This document shows, piece by piece, positions 1 to 7,141 of a stretch of 7,425 bases of DNA. A program made the position numbers and the translations under genes. The stretch lies in contig VERU01000116.1 of the NCBI GenBank assembly GCA_018882485.1, positions 1 to 7,425 on the forward strand, read 5' to 3'. The notes below the pieces were generated by a model. It was given only the letters and a program-made list of their open reading frames with translations, was not told where the DNA came from and searched no databases. Source of the DNA: Rhodoferax sp. (GTDB lineage Bacteria > Pseudomonadota > Gammaproteobacteria > Burkholderiales > Burkholderiaceae_C). How positions within the stretch are numbered: the first letter of the stretch is position 1; each line of letters starts with the position of its first letter.

Positions 1-350
1 ATGTAGTACAGGCGCTTTCCGCCGTCGTACAGCATAGAGTGTTCGATCGCAGCCCGCACCACACCCGCAGTGTTTTCGGGCCTCAAGGTCAGCGAATCAC
101 CGTTGAGTCGGTCCTCGAAGGTGTACATTTCCTTTTCGACGATATCGGTCACCTCACCCAATCCACGAACGAACAGGGGCGTGCGCTCGACGATCGGCGT
201 ACGGAGGTTGCGATAAGCGTATCGTGCCATCAGTGTGCGCACCCGGTCTTCGAACCACTCGACGCGCGACGACTGCGGTGGCAGCAAATCGTTCATTCCC
301 TTGACCCCTGTCAACGGAGCCGATCGGGAACCCATCTTTTGATCGGTCAT
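1..350 (-). CDS. hisS: Histidyl-tRNA synthetase, N-terminal part (runs off the left edge)
   Basis: Class II aminoacyl-tRNA synthetase that charges tRNA-His with histidine in the cytoplasm. Only the first 116 codons are present; the gene continues beyond base 1. The translation starts [10 protein letters not shown] and contains the family's N-terminal signature [10 protein letters not shown] (residues 16-25). Next comes [16 protein letters not shown], with the class II motif 2 lead-in [11 protein letters not shown] and then [18 protein letters not shown], which are diagnostic of HisRS. The ATG at 350-348 overlaps the ispG stop codon as ATGA, so translation is probably coupled to ispG; only a weak CAGGG lies upstream. 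A second in-frame ATG at residue 6 (335) is possible. The ispG-hisS order is the usual gammaproteobacterial arrangement. The identification is firm; the rest of the protein cannot be judged. Confidence 0.96.
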   Translation of the reverse strand, partial: MTDQKMGSRSAPLTGVKGMNDLLPPQSSRVEWFEDRVRTLMARYAYRNLRTPIVERTPLFVRGLGEVTDIVEKEMYTFEDRLNGDSLTLRPENTAGVVRAAIEHSMLYDGGKRLYY

Positions 351-1630
351 GACATGGAACCCTGAGAGGAGCCACCGCCATTCCCATAGCGGGATTCGAT
401 GTAATTTCTCACGATCTCTTGGAATTCCTGTGCAATGCGATCACCACGCAAAGTCATGCGCTTTTCTCCATCGATGAAGACAGGCGCGGCAGGCGCCTCA
501 CCGGTTCCCGGAAGGCTGATTCCGATATCGGCATGCTTGCTCTCACCAGGACCGTTGACGATGCACCCCATCACCGCGACCTTCATGCGCTCCACGCCTG
601 GATAGCGGGCACGCCAGAGGGGCATCTGCGCCCGCAGATACGACTCAATTTGCTGAGTCAGTTCCTGGAACGTGGTGCTCGTGGTCCGACCGCATCCAGG
701 GCAGGCGGTCACGCTCGGCGCAAAAGACCGCAAACCCAGCGCCTGCAGGATTTCTGCCGCGATCAGCACCTCCTGCGTCCTGGATTCACCCGGTTGGGGT
801 GTCAGGGAGACCCGTATGGTGTCACCGATCCCTTCCTGCAGAAGGATGGACAGCGCGGAGGAAGACGCCACCGCCCCCTTGGTGCCCATTCCGGCTTCCG
901 TGAGACCCAGGTGCAAGGGGTAGTTGCACCTTCGGGACAGTTCCCGGTAAACAGAAATCAGGTCCTGCACACCGCTCACCTTGCAAGAGAGTATGACCTG
1001 TTCTGGCGCCATTCCCATCTCGCAGGCCCGCGCGGCCGACTCCAGGGCCGAGGTGATCAGAGCCTCGTACATGACCTGCCGGGCCTCCCACGGCTGCGAA
1101 CGCCGTGCGTTGTCGTCCATCAGCGTCGCCAGCAACTCCTGATCCAGGCTGCCCCAGTTCACGCCGATACGGATCACTTTGTCCCAGCGCAAGGCGGCTT
1201 CCACCATTTGACCGAACTGCCGGTCCTTCTTGTCACCCCGCCCTACATTTCCCGGGTTGATCCGGTATTTGGATAGAGCCTGCGCGCACTCGGGAAACTC
1301 CGTCAGCAAACGATGACCGTTGTAGTGGAAATCGCCCACCAGGGGCACATCGATCCCCATACGGTCGAGTTGCTCCCGAATGGGCGCTACGGCCTGGGCT
1401 GCAGCCGGTGTATTGACGGTCAGACGCACCAATTCCGAACCGGCCTGAGCCAACTCCTTGACCTGGATGGCGGTGCCCACCACATCTTCCGTATCGGTAT
1501 TGGTCATGGACTGAATCCGGATCGGTGCTTCGCCGCCGATCGTGACCACCCGATCACCCCAGACCACTCGGGCCTGACGGCTCTTTCGTGCGCCTGGTCG
1601 CGCCATGTCGATTGCTGGTCCTGCCTTCAC
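347..1630 (-). CDS. ispG: 4-hydroxy-3-methylbut-2-enyl diphosphate synthase (IspG/GcpE)
   Basis: Iron-sulfur enzyme of the MEP isoprenoid pathway that converts 2-C-methyl-erythritol 2,4-cyclodiphosphate to HMBPP in the cytoplasm. The 427 residues show the TIM-barrel signatures [14 protein letters not shown] (37-50), [11 protein letters not shown] (122-132), [10 protein letters not shown] (153-162) and [15 protein letters not shown] (240-254). The 4Fe-4S site is complete: C310 and C313 in ACPGCGR, C356 in [10 protein letters not shown], and E363. E. coli IspG is about 372 residues; this is the longer form seen in Xanthomonas and in beta- and alpha-proteobacteria, with extra sequence near residues 160-200. 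The GTG start at 1630 is preferred over ATG 1606 because a GAGGTG ribosome site lies 5 bases upstream and because GTGA overlaps the rodZ stop. The 3' end overlaps hisS by 4 bases. Confidence 0.97.
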   Translation of the reverse strand: MKAGPAIDMARPGARKSRQARVVWGDRVVTIGGEAPIRIQSMTNTDTEDVVGTAIQVKELAQAGSELVRLTVNTPAAAQAVAPIREQLDRMGIDVPLVGDFHYNGHRLLTEFPECAQALSKYRINPGNVGRGDKKDRQFGQMVEAALRWDKVIRIGVNWGSLDQELLATLMDDNARRSQPWEARQVMYEALITSALESAARACEMGMAPEQVILSCKVSGVQDLISVYRELSRRCNYPLHLGLTEAGMGTKGAVASSSALSILLQEGIGDTIRVSLTPQPGESRTQEVLIAAEILQALGLRSFAPSVTACPGCGRTTSTTFQELTQQIESYLRAQMPLWRARYPGVERMKVAVMGCIVNGPGESKHADIGISLPGTGEAPAAPVFIDGEKRMTLRGDRIAQEFQEIVRNYIESRYGNGGGSSQGSMS

Positions 1631-2544
1631 TGCTGCACCTCAAATCTCGCCACCCGATCCCGCACGTGCGGCGCCAGATCATAGGACGCACCCCGTACCT
1701 CCACGGCCACCAGATCCGCCCGTCCTATGACCACGGAAAGCCCGTAGCCCTCTGCGAAGCCGATGGTTTCACCGGCCGACATGGTCTTCTGCAAACGCAG
1801 GGCGCCGGTCGAATCCACCACCTGAACCCACGAGAGGCCCTTGGCCCGCAGCACCAGAAGCTGACGGTTCCCCGATGGAGACGATGCCGATGCACCGACC
1901 ATCGAAGGGCCGTCAACAGGAACCGCCGGGCTTGAACTGGCCGGATCAGGTGTTACCGGAGTCTGGATCGCAGACGAAGCACCGGGGGACATCGCGGGGA
2001 GCAAACTCTTCTCGGGAGCAGATACAGGGACCGTCCGCTCCGCCGCCGACTCCAAGCGGGACCACACACCGGCAGAAAAGAAGCTGACCCCTTCGTTGGG
2101 CCACCAAAGCACACCAGCGATCGCCACCAATAGTCCTGCGACGATGCGTGCCGCAGGTCCAGTTGCACGCTCCCGCCATGCCCGCATGCCACGTCCCGCA
2201 CGATGGCGGAAAACGGTATTCAAGCCGCTGTCCTCGGCCACCAAGCGCGGTGCCGTACCCAGTGGTAACCGTGACAACACCGGCTCCGCATCGACCTTCA
2301 GGGCCCGGCAAACACTGGAGGCCAGACCCCGGGTGAACACGGCATCGGTCAACAAATCATGCCGATCCGCCTCCAGGGCCTCCAGCTTGCGAACCGGGAT
2401 TTTCAGCGACACGGCGAGCGCCGCGATGTGCAGGCCCTGGGCTTCACGGAGGCGGCGCAGCATGGCTCCTGCCGACTCCATGGCGTTGCCATCAGGAGCC
2501 AGCTCATCCTGCGTGCCGTTCCGAGCCGATGGGGATTCAGTCAT
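1627..2544 (-). CDS. rodZ: Cytoskeletal protein RodZ (HTH, one membrane span, DUF4115)
   Basis: Inner-membrane protein that links the MreB cytoskeleton to the elongation machinery and helps keep rod shape. The 305-residue protein has the full RodZ layout. A cytoplasmic helix-turn-helix of the HTH_25 type covers about 25-90 ([13 protein letters not shown], then [10 protein letters not shown] and [14 protein letters not shown]). A basic stretch around 113-126 precedes a single transmembrane helix at about 131-148 ([18 protein letters not shown]). A Ser/Pro/Ala-rich periplasmic linker spans about 165-225, and a DUF4115 beta domain about 226-300. The ATG at 2544 overlaps the end of pilF/pilW by 8 bases; no strong ribosome site is visible, so coupling is likely. 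A second ATG at residue 22 would keep the whole HTH. Position between pilF/pilW and ispG is typical for Pseudomonas-like genomes. Confidence 0.95.
   Translation of the reverse strand: MTESPSARNGTQDELAPDGNAMESAGAMLRRLREAQGLHIAALAVSLKIPVRKLEALEADRHDLLTDAVFTRGLASSVCRALKVDAEPVLSRLPLGTAPRLVAEDSGLNTVFRHRAGRGMRAWRERATGPAARIVAGLLVAIAGVLWWPNEGVSFFSAGVWSRLESAAERTVPVSAPEKSLLPAMSPGASSAIQTPVTPDPASSSPAVPVDGPSMVGASASSPSGNRQLLVLRAKGLSWVQVVDSTGALRLQKTMSAGETIGFAEGYGLSVVIGRADLVAVEVRGASYDLAPHVRDRVARFEVQQ
1636..1641 (-). promoter_or_regulatory. Ribosome binding site for ispG
   Basis: GAGGTG lies within the last codons of rodZ, 5 bases before the GTG at 1630-1628. It supports the GTG start over the in-frame ATG at 1606, which has only AGGACC about 13 bases upstream. 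Confidence 0.65.
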
Positions 2545-3376
2545 CGAATTCGTTTCGCTGGAGTGCCGCCGCTTCGGGAGAATGGGGATATCGCGTCAGC
2601 AGCAGCGCCGCCAGCTCGCCCATCGCGACGGGATCGTTCAGCTGGCGCTCCAATTGGATACCCAACCATAGCGTCTGGGCACTGGCAGCACTGGTGCCAT
2701 TCAGGATTCGAGCCAGGGCTCTGGCGGCATCGACTTGCCCCGTCACCCAGAGTGCACGGGCCAGGTGGTAGCGGGTCACGGGGTTCAACGGATCCAGGCG
2801 TTGGGATATCTGCAACTGCTCCCGGGCCAGGTCAGGTCGACCCGCCTTCGCGGCGCAAATTCCCCAGGCGCGATGGGTTTTGGCTCGCTCGGAGTACCGA
2901 GGAACTGCGGACACCCGCTGGAACCAATCAAACGACTCCGAATATCGGGCCTGCTGACACATCAGCCAGCCCATGTTGTGCTGCACCTGTGCATCACGAG
3001 GATCCAGGTCCATGGCAGTGCGAAACGACCGTTCTGCAAGCACAACATCACCCCGTTGCATGTGCATCAGCCCCGACAAATTCCAAGATGGCGAGTACCG
3101 GGGATCGGCCACCAGAGATTGATGCAATTCTTGCAAGGCGATGTCCATTTGCCCGTTTTCAAAATAGGCGCTGGCCAGCTCCAAACGAGACCTCGCCTTG
3201 CGACGGTCCGGGGATTCGTCAGAAGCCCACGAACCACCTGCCTCGTCAGTCGTCCAAGGCAGCTGGGGCGAGCGCACCGCACAGGCAGTGACGAGTACCA
3301 GCAGGGCCGCAAGCAGCCATCGCGCCAGCCGGTCGGGCAAACCGTCTGGCAACTGACACTGTGAGGTGCGATGCAT
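2537..3376 (-). CDS. pilW: Type IV pilus pilotin lipoprotein, TPR repeats (PilF/PilW)
   Basis: Outer-membrane lipoprotein that in characterised species helps the secretin PilQ localise or assemble in type IV pilus biogenesis. It is called PilF in Pseudomonas and PilW elsewhere. From ATG 3376 the protein is 279 residues. It has a basic N-terminus, a hydrophobic core (LLAALLVLVTAC) and a lipobox V-T-A-C with the lipidated cysteine at 32. The residue at +2 is Ala, not Asp, which fits outer-membrane sorting. Tandem TPR helices follow from about 63 to 260, for example SPSWNLSGLMHMQRGD and RAWGICAAKAGRPDLAREQL. The frame stays open up to 3544, but that would overlap rlmN by about 150 bases and bury the signal peptide. 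The ATG at 3376 sits 7 bases after GGAG and 16 bases past the rlmN stop, so I chose it. The 3' end overlaps rodZ by 8 bases. Confidence 0.93.
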   Translation of the reverse strand: MHRTSQCQLPDGLPDRLARWLLAALLVLVTACAVRSPQLPWTTDEAGGSWASDESPDRRKARSRLELASAYFENGQMDIALQELHQSLVADPRYSPSWNLSGLMHMQRGDVVLAERSFRTAMDLDPRDAQVQHNMGWLMCQQARYSESFDWFQRVSAVPRYSERAKTHRAWGICAAKAGRPDLAREQLQISQRLDPLNPVTRYHLARALWVTGQVDAARALARILNGTSAASAQTLWLGIQLERQLNDPVAMGELAALLLTRYPHSPEAAALQRNEFDD

Positions 3377-3383
3377 GATCCCG

Positions 3384-3387
3384 CTCC
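3384..3387 (-). promoter_or_regulatory. Ribosome binding site for pilF/pilW
   Basis: GGAG lies in the 16-base gap after rlmN, 7 bases before the ATG at 3376. Together with the lipoprotein signal that begins right after this ATG, it fixes the start against the much longer open frame reaching 3544. Confidence 0.65.
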
Positions 3388-3392
3388 AGCGC

Positions 3393-4526
3393 TTACGTGT
3401 TCCGGCCTGTGTCCAACAGCTGCAGCGCTGAACGGCTGCGCGCCATCCTGACCCTGACCCCTGTACGGTCCTGGACGTCCCCTGCCAGTTGACCGCAGGC
3501 GGCGTCAATATCGTCCCCACGGGTCTTTCGAACGGTTGTAACAATCCCTCCGTTGTTCAATGCTGCAGCGAATGCCTGAACGCGAGCAGCCGGAGAACGC
3601 CGCAGACCCGATGCGGGAAACGGGTTGAACGGAATCAAGTTGATTTTGGCTGGCACACCCCGCCCACCATGATCCCGAAGCAGGCGCAACAACCGATGGG
3701 CCTGGTCAGGATGGTCGTTCACGCCATCCAGCATGCAATATTCGAAGGTGATGAAATCGCGCGGTGCCCCGGGTAGGTAACGAAGACATGCGTCGAGCAA
3801 CTCGTGGATCGGATACTTGCGGTTCAGCGGGACCAGGCGATCACGCAGCCCGTCTTCCGGCGCATGGAGCGAAACCGCCAGCGCGACAGGACAATCCCTC
3901 GCGAGCCGATCGATCATCGGAACCACACCAGACGTGGACACCGTGAGTCGGCGCCGCGACAAGCCATAAGCATGGTCACTGAGCATGACCCTGAGCGCGG
4001 GCAGCAGCAAGTCGTAGTTCTGCAGAGGCTCGCCCATGCCCATCATCACGACGTTCGTGACGACACGGTCTGCCCGCCCGAGATGGCGACGCATAAAGTG
4101 CTCAGCAAACCACAACTGCCCGAGGATCTCGGCCGTTGTCAGGTTCCGACTGAATCCTTGGTGTCCCGTCGAGCAGAACCTGCAACCCACGGCGCAACCC
4201 GCCTGGGAAGATATGCAGAGGGTACCCCTGTCCTCCTCAGGGATGAATACCGTCTCTATGGCGTTCCCGGAACCCACATCAAACAACCACTTCACGGTCC
4301 CGTCCCGGGACAGGTGCTGCGAAAGCACTTCCGGGACCTTGACAGTGGCGTGCTGTGCCAACTTGTCCCGGAAGGACTTCGCCAGGTCCGTCATCCGTGC
4401 GAATTCAGCCTCTCCGCGTTGGTGTATCCAACGAAACAACTGAACGGAGCGAAAGCGCTTCTCCCCCAGCGTCTCGCAGAAGGCGGCCAATCCCTCGAGA
4501 TCGAATTCGAGCAGGTTGGCCGCCAT
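3393..4526 (-). CDS. rlmN: Dual-specificity rRNA/tRNA adenine-C2 methyltransferase RlmN
   Basis: Radical SAM enzyme that methylates C2 of A2503 in 23S rRNA and of A37 in some tRNAs, using a methyl-cysteine intermediate. From ATG 4526 it has 377 residues (E. coli 384). The CxxxCxxC cluster motif is C111, C115 and C118 ([13 protein letters not shown]). The two catalytic cysteines are at the expected places: C104 in TLCISSQ, seven residues before the cluster, and C344 in [32 protein letters not shown] (157-170), [13 protein letters not shown] (191-203) and the [11 protein letters not shown] segment match the family. The open frame extends to 4640, but that part overlaps ndk and is not RlmN-like; the [10 protein letters not shown] start aligns with the E. 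coli NLLDL region. Only 7 bases separate it from the ndk stop and no Shine-Dalgarno is evident, so translation probably depends on coupling to ndk. Confidence 0.97.
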   Translation of the reverse strand: MAANLLEFDLEGLAAFCETLGEKRFRSVQLFRWIHQRGEAEFARMTDLAKSFRDKLAQHATVKVPEVLSQHLSRDGTVKWLFDVGSGNAIETVFIPEEDRGTLCISSQAGCAVGCRFCSTGHQGFSRNLTTAEILGQLWFAEHFMRRHLGRADRVVTNVVMMGMGEPLQNYDLLLPALRVMLSDHAYGLSRRRLTVSTSGVVPMIDRLARDCPVALAVSLHAPEDGLRDRLVPLNRKYPIHELLDACLRYLPGAPRDFITFEYCMLDGVNDHPDQAHRLLRLLRDHGGRGVPAKINLIPFNPFPASGLRRSPAARVQAFAAALNNGGIVTTVRKTRGDDIDAACGQLAGDVQDRTGVRVRMARSRSALQLLDTGRNT

Positions 4527-4533
4527 GTCGGGA

Positions 4534-4959
4534 TCAACGAGAAAAGACTTGCATGCCCGGGAAGAAAAACGCCACTTCCACGGCCGCGGTTTCAGCCGCG
4601 TCGGAACCATGCACGGCGTTCGCATCGATGCTATCCGCAAAATCTGCGCGTATGGTTCCCGGTGCCGCCTTCTTGGGATCCGTGGCCCCCATCAGGTCAC
4701 GATTTTTCTGGATCGCGTTCTCACCCTCCAGCGCCTGGATCATCACCGGACCGGACACCATGAAATCGACCAGATCCTTGAAAAAGGGACGATCCTTGTG
4801 CACAGCGTAAAAGGCTTCTGCCTCCCGGCGGGAAAGATGGGCCATCCTGGCCGCAACCACCCGCAATCCGGCCGCCTCAAAGCGGGCATAGATCTGACCA
4901 ATCACATTTTTGGCGACTGCGTCGGGCTTGATGATGGAAAGTGTGCGTTCGATCGTCAT
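4534..4959 (-). CDS. ndk: Nucleoside diphosphate kinase
   Basis: Transfers the gamma phosphate of ATP to other nucleoside diphosphates through a phosphohistidine, balancing NTP and dNTP pools in the cytoplasm. The protein is 141 residues, close to the usual 140-143. It begins [15 protein letters not shown] with the family's KPD motif at 11-13. The active-site histidine is H117 in the signature NAVHGSDA (114-121). [19 protein letters not shown] and [16 protein letters not shown] are also typical. AGGA lies 6 bases before the ATG at 4959, a good ribosome site. It precedes rlmN by 7 bases. Upstream lies a 65-base AT-richer leader with a hairpin if the rluB reading frame is taken to 5025; otherwise the gap to rluB is 236 bases. 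The gene shows no oddity. Confidence 0.98.
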   Translation of the reverse strand: MTIERTLSIIKPDAVAKNVIGQIYARFEAAGLRVVAARMAHLSRREAEAFYAVHKDRPFFKDLVDFMVSGPVMIQALEGENAIQKNRDLMGATDPKKAAPGTIRADFADSIDANAVHGSDAAETAAVEVAFFFPGMQVFSR

Positions 4960-4981
4960 GAAAAATCCTGGAGTTGTCTAC

Positions 4982-5006
4982 GAGATTCGCGATTAAAGCG
5001 AACCTC
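4982..5006 (-). promoter_or_regulatory. Hairpin in the ndk leader
   Basis: Read on the minus strand, GAGGTTCGC, a 7-base loop TTTAATC, then GCGAATCTC. As RNA all nine pairs form, one being G-U; in the plus-strand transcript the same position would be an A-C mismatch. The ndk start lies 22 bases beyond the stem. There is no U-run directly after the stem, so it does not look like a standard intrinsic terminator. It may be a leader structure or an operator-like inverted repeat. The structure is seen in the sequence; any function is inference. Confidence 0.4.
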
Positions 5007-5008
5007 AT

Positions 5009-5014
5009 ATTTTA
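5009..5014 (-). promoter_or_regulatory. Possible -10 box of an ndk promoter
   Basis: TAAAAT stands in an AT-richer stretch about 50 bases before the ndk ATG, in an otherwise GC-rich region. I cannot find a convincing -35 box at the right distance, so this is a weak candidate. It would place the hairpin at 4982-5006 in or at the start of the ndk leader RNA. Confidence 0.22.
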
Positions 5015-5024
5015 GCTTCTTGGA

Positions 5025-5195
5025 CTATGGCCCCTGGCGTCTGCGGCCACCGCGACGCCCGTTGCCTCCTCCGGCCGTCGGCCCTCTCGAATTCGCCGGT
5101 TGATCCCGCTGCCGAGTAAAACTGTCCGCCCCGATGTACCCAAGCGATGTCTTCATGGGATCGGGCTGTCCCGCAGCCCCGCCACGATCTCCCCT
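5025..5195 (-). other. In-frame continuation of rluB after an amber stop (cut-off C-terminal tail)
   Basis: Directly after the TAG at 5198-5196, the same frame as rluB stays open for 56 codons until a second TAG at 5027-5025. The peptide starts RGDRGGAAGQPDPMKTSLGY, continues with IGADSFTRQRDQ and ends GGGNGRRGGRRRQGP. This basic, Arg/Gly-rich composition matches the tail just before the amber codon and is common at RluB C-termini. The stretch is therefore best read as the lost end of rluB: a CAG or TGG to TAG change, a sequencing error, or a site of readthrough. A separate 43-codon frame from ATG 5156 is possible but has no good ribosome site. The frame is seen directly; its coding status is inference. 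Confidence 0.6.
5036..5059 (-). repeat. GC-rich hairpin near the end of the extended rluB frame
   Basis: On the minus strand GGCGTC-GCGG-TGG-CCGC-A-GACGCC can fold into a 10-pair stem with one bulged A and a 3-base loop. It lies 9 bases before the second in-frame stop of the rluB frame (5027-5025). No U-tract follows, so it is not a clear intrinsic terminator. It also falls in a run of Arg/Gly codons (CGT, CGC, GGT, GGC), which can produce such pairing by chance. Confidence 0.35.
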
Positions 5196-6410
5196 CTAGA
5201 CCATCGGCTTGCGCCCGGGATAGGCTGGTCCAACAGCCATGGTGGAGAGGTTCATCCCCGGCGAACCACCCGTTCGGCCCTTTCTTCCAGTCAGTCGCAC
5301 ATTGGGACCGCGGGCAGCGCGTCCGTTTCGACGTCCTAGGCCTCCCCGATCCCCAGGCGCCCCTTCCTTGGACATTCTGCTGCCTTGCGGATCACCCGGC
5401 GCGCCCGAACCTCGAGAATGCGAAGCACGTGACAAATGGGTCAAGGATCGGATGTCCCGATCATCGAGTTCCACCCACCCGCCCCGCTTGAGCCCGCGGG
5501 GCAACAGCATGGCACCGTATCGAATACGAATCAGCCGACTGACGGCATGTCCGACCGCTTCGAACATTCGACGAACCTCTCGGTAGCGACCTTCGGAGAT
5601 GGTGACCCTGTACCAGCAGTTCGAACCTTCTCCGCCGCCGTCATCCACGGAGCCGAATTGCGCGAGTCCATCATCCAGTGGGACACCCTCAATCAGACGA
5701 TCCTTTTCTTCCTGACTTAAGGCGCCCAAGACACGCACCGCGTATTCGCGCTCGAGGCCGAAACGGGGGTGCATCAGATTGTTGGCCAACTCCCCTGAGT
5801 TGGTGAATAGAAGCAAACCCTCCGTGTTGAGGTCCAGCCTGCCGACAGATTGCCATTTACCCTGGACCAGTTTCGGCAAGCGGCGGAAGACCGTCGGACG
5901 GTTCTGCGGATCATCGTGCGTCACCACTTCGCCTGCCGGCTTGTGGTAGGCGATGACTCGCGGCGGCGGGGGCTCGATCCTTACCCGGATGGCCTTTCCG
6001 TTGACCTTCACCTGATCACCAAACTGGATTCTCTGCCCAATGTGGGCCGGCTCATTGTTGACCGTGATGCGCCCCTCCAGAATCAATTGCTCCATCTCAA
6101 GTCGCGACCCCATACCGCTTTGTGCGAGCACCTTGTGCAATTTGGGGGTTTCAGCCTGAGGCGCGAGAACTCGCTTGGACACCAGTGTCTCGGGCTCTGC
6201 TTCCTCGGCATCGAAGCGACCCGAAACCACGTCATCGAACTCAATGGATGCGCGAACTGGGCCGAGCCCCATCTGCTCCCTTCGGCTATCACGAGCCGCC
6301 TTTTCCTTTGCAGGCCGGCCCTGAGATGGCGTCGGAGCGACACTCTGGGAGGGATTCTCAGAACTCGAGCCTTGCGGGCCCTGAGGGATTTCGTCAACAA
6401 CAATGTTCAT
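5196..6410 (-). CDS. rluB: 23S rRNA pseudouridine synthase RluB (tail cut by amber codon)
   Basis: RsuA-family synthase; RluB makes pseudouridine 2605 of 23S rRNA. The called frame has 404 residues. An N-terminal extension of about 87 polar, charged residues precedes an S4 RNA-binding domain (about 88-140, KLHKVLAQSGMGSRLEMEQL). The catalytic domain follows (about 150-320), with the catalytic aspartate D193 in SVGRLDLNTEGLLLFT and the family motifs ELANNLMHPRFGLEREY and EGRYREVRRMFEAVGH. A Gly/Arg-rich tail runs from about 325 to 404. E. coli RluB is about 291 residues, so both ends are long. GGAGG lies 8 bases before ATG 6410, which overlaps the scpB stop as ATGA. The TAG at 5198-5196 is followed in frame by 56 more tail-like codons. 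The catalytic core is intact, so activity is likely either way. Confidence 0.93.
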   Translation of the reverse strand: MNIVVDEIPQGPQGSSSENPSQSVAPTPSQGRPAKEKAARDSRREQMGLGPVRASIEFDDVVSGRFDAEEAEPETLVSKRVLAPQAETPKLHKVLAQSGMGSRLEMEQLILEGRITVNNEPAHIGQRIQFGDQVKVNGKAIRVRIEPPPPRVIAYHKPAGEVVTHDDPQNRPTVFRRLPKLVQGKWQSVGRLDLNTEGLLLFTNSGELANNLMHPRFGLEREYAVRVLGALSQEEKDRLIEGVPLDDGLAQFGSVDDGGGEGSNCWYRVTISEGRYREVRRMFEAVGHAVSRLIRIRYGAMLLPRGLKRGGWVELDDRDIRSLTHLSRASHSRGSGAPGDPQGSRMSKEGAPGDRGGLGRRNGRAARGPNVRLTGRKGRTGGSPGMNLSTMAVGPAYPGRKPMV

Positions 6411-7090
6411 GGGTCGTTCCTCCCACCAAAAAACAAATCGTCTGGGGATCCGGAAGAAGCCCCACCGTGTCCAAGTGTCAACGAGGGGGACAGGCCTTCG
6501 AGAGGGTCCACTGGCTGCTGCGTGTGGGAGCCCGAACCCAAGCCCTCACGCAAGGCCCCGAGCGCCAGGCCTTCAGGGGGCGTCTCTCCCATCGGCGGCA
6601 GCCGGTCCAACGATTCCAGGCCCAGGTCATCCAGAAACTGACGCGTCGTCGCCAGCAGCGCCGGCCGTCCCGGAGTTTCGCGATGCCCTATGACCTCGAC
6701 CCAACCACGATCCTCCAGTTGCTTGATCGTCAGGGCATTGACCGTGACACCCCGGACATCCTCGATGTCTCCACGAGTCACAGGCTGGCGATAAGCAATG
6801 ATGGCCAAGGTCTCCAAAGTGGCACGGCTGTATTTGGGCGGCTTCTCTGGACTCATGCGGTCCAGATGCTGTCGAAGCTGCGGGCGGCTCTGGAACCGCC
6901 AGCCACCTGCCAGGCAGACCAGTTCCAGCCCCCGAGTTGACCATTCCCGCTCTAGATCCATCAATATCTGCTTGACGGAATCGCTGCCCAGTGCCCCATC
7001 AAAAAGACCCTGCAACTCCGTAACGGACAAGGGCTGGGAAGCACACAACAGTGCAGCCTCCACCACAGGCTTGGCATGCGCCAGATTCAT
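6407..7090 (-). CDS. scpB: Chromosome condensation/segregation protein ScpB
   Basis: Winged-helix subunit of the SMC-ScpA-ScpB complex, which organises and helps segregate the chromosome; ScpB dimers bind the kleisin ScpA. The 227 residues hold two winged-helix domains, about 1-78 and 85-165. The family core YSRATLETLAIIAYRQPVTR (87-106) is followed by IEDVRGV, LEDRGWVEVIGHRETPGRP and ATTRQFLDDLGL. A low-complexity Gly/Ser/Pro tail of about 60 residues follows. An in-frame TGA at 7096-7094 limits the start to ATG 7090. No clear Shine-Dalgarno precedes it (CGCTGATCA). scpA, usually directly upstream, is not in the adjoining gap, and an RluA-family gene end lies there instead. The 3' end overlaps rluB by ATGA. 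Many Gammaproteobacteria keep scpB next to rluB; E. coli has MukBEF instead. Confidence 0.94.
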   Translation of the reverse strand: MNLAHAKPVVEAALLCASQPLSVTELQGLFDGALGSDSVKQILMDLEREWSTRGLELVCLAGGWRFQSRPQLRQHLDRMSPEKPPKYSRATLETLAIIAYRQPVTRGDIEDVRGVTVNALTIKQLEDRGWVEVIGHRETPGRPALLATTRQFLDDLGLESLDRLPPMGETPPEGLALGALREGLGSGSHTQQPVDPLEGLSPSLTLGHGGASSGSPDDLFFGGRNDP

Positions 7091-7141
7091 TGATCAGCGG
7101 ATTCGCGAGGGGCACGCGCGCCGTGCGATTGTGTCATCGGA

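Noticed and set aside
154..387. Small minus-strand frame of 77 codons overlapping the start of hisS
   Set aside because: It lies in a different frame from HisRS, whose N-terminal motifs are clear in this region; a shadow frame.
419..1276. Long plus-strand open frame of 285 codons opposite ispG
   Set aside because: It is antisense to ispG, whose iron-sulfur motifs are all intact. The translation is rich in Arg, His and Pro with no recognisable domain, as expected for a shadow frame in GC-rich DNA.
2359..3291. Plus-strand open frame of 310 codons opposite rodZ and pilF/pilW
   Set aside because: It spans two genes that are well supported on the other strand and has no family-like motifs.
3377..3544. 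N-terminal extension of pilF/pilW up to 3544 (56 more codons)
   Set aside because: It would overlap the end of rlmN and put the lipoprotein signal peptide inside the protein. The start at 3376 has a ribosome site and gives a normal signal with lipobox.
4527..4640. N-terminal extension of rlmN into ndk (38 codons)
   Set aside because: It reads through ndk coding sequence in another frame and has no similarity to RlmN. The ATG at 4526 gives a protein of normal length.
3804..4763. Plus-strand open frame of 319 codons opposite rlmN and ndk
   Set aside because: Antisense shadow across two firmly identified genes; low-complexity Arg/Pro-rich translation.
4960..5100. Intrinsic terminator between rluB and ndk
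   Set aside because: Two hairpins are present, but neither is followed directly by a U-run. The T-run before the ndk ATG is 16 bases beyond the nearer stem and overlaps the translation start region.
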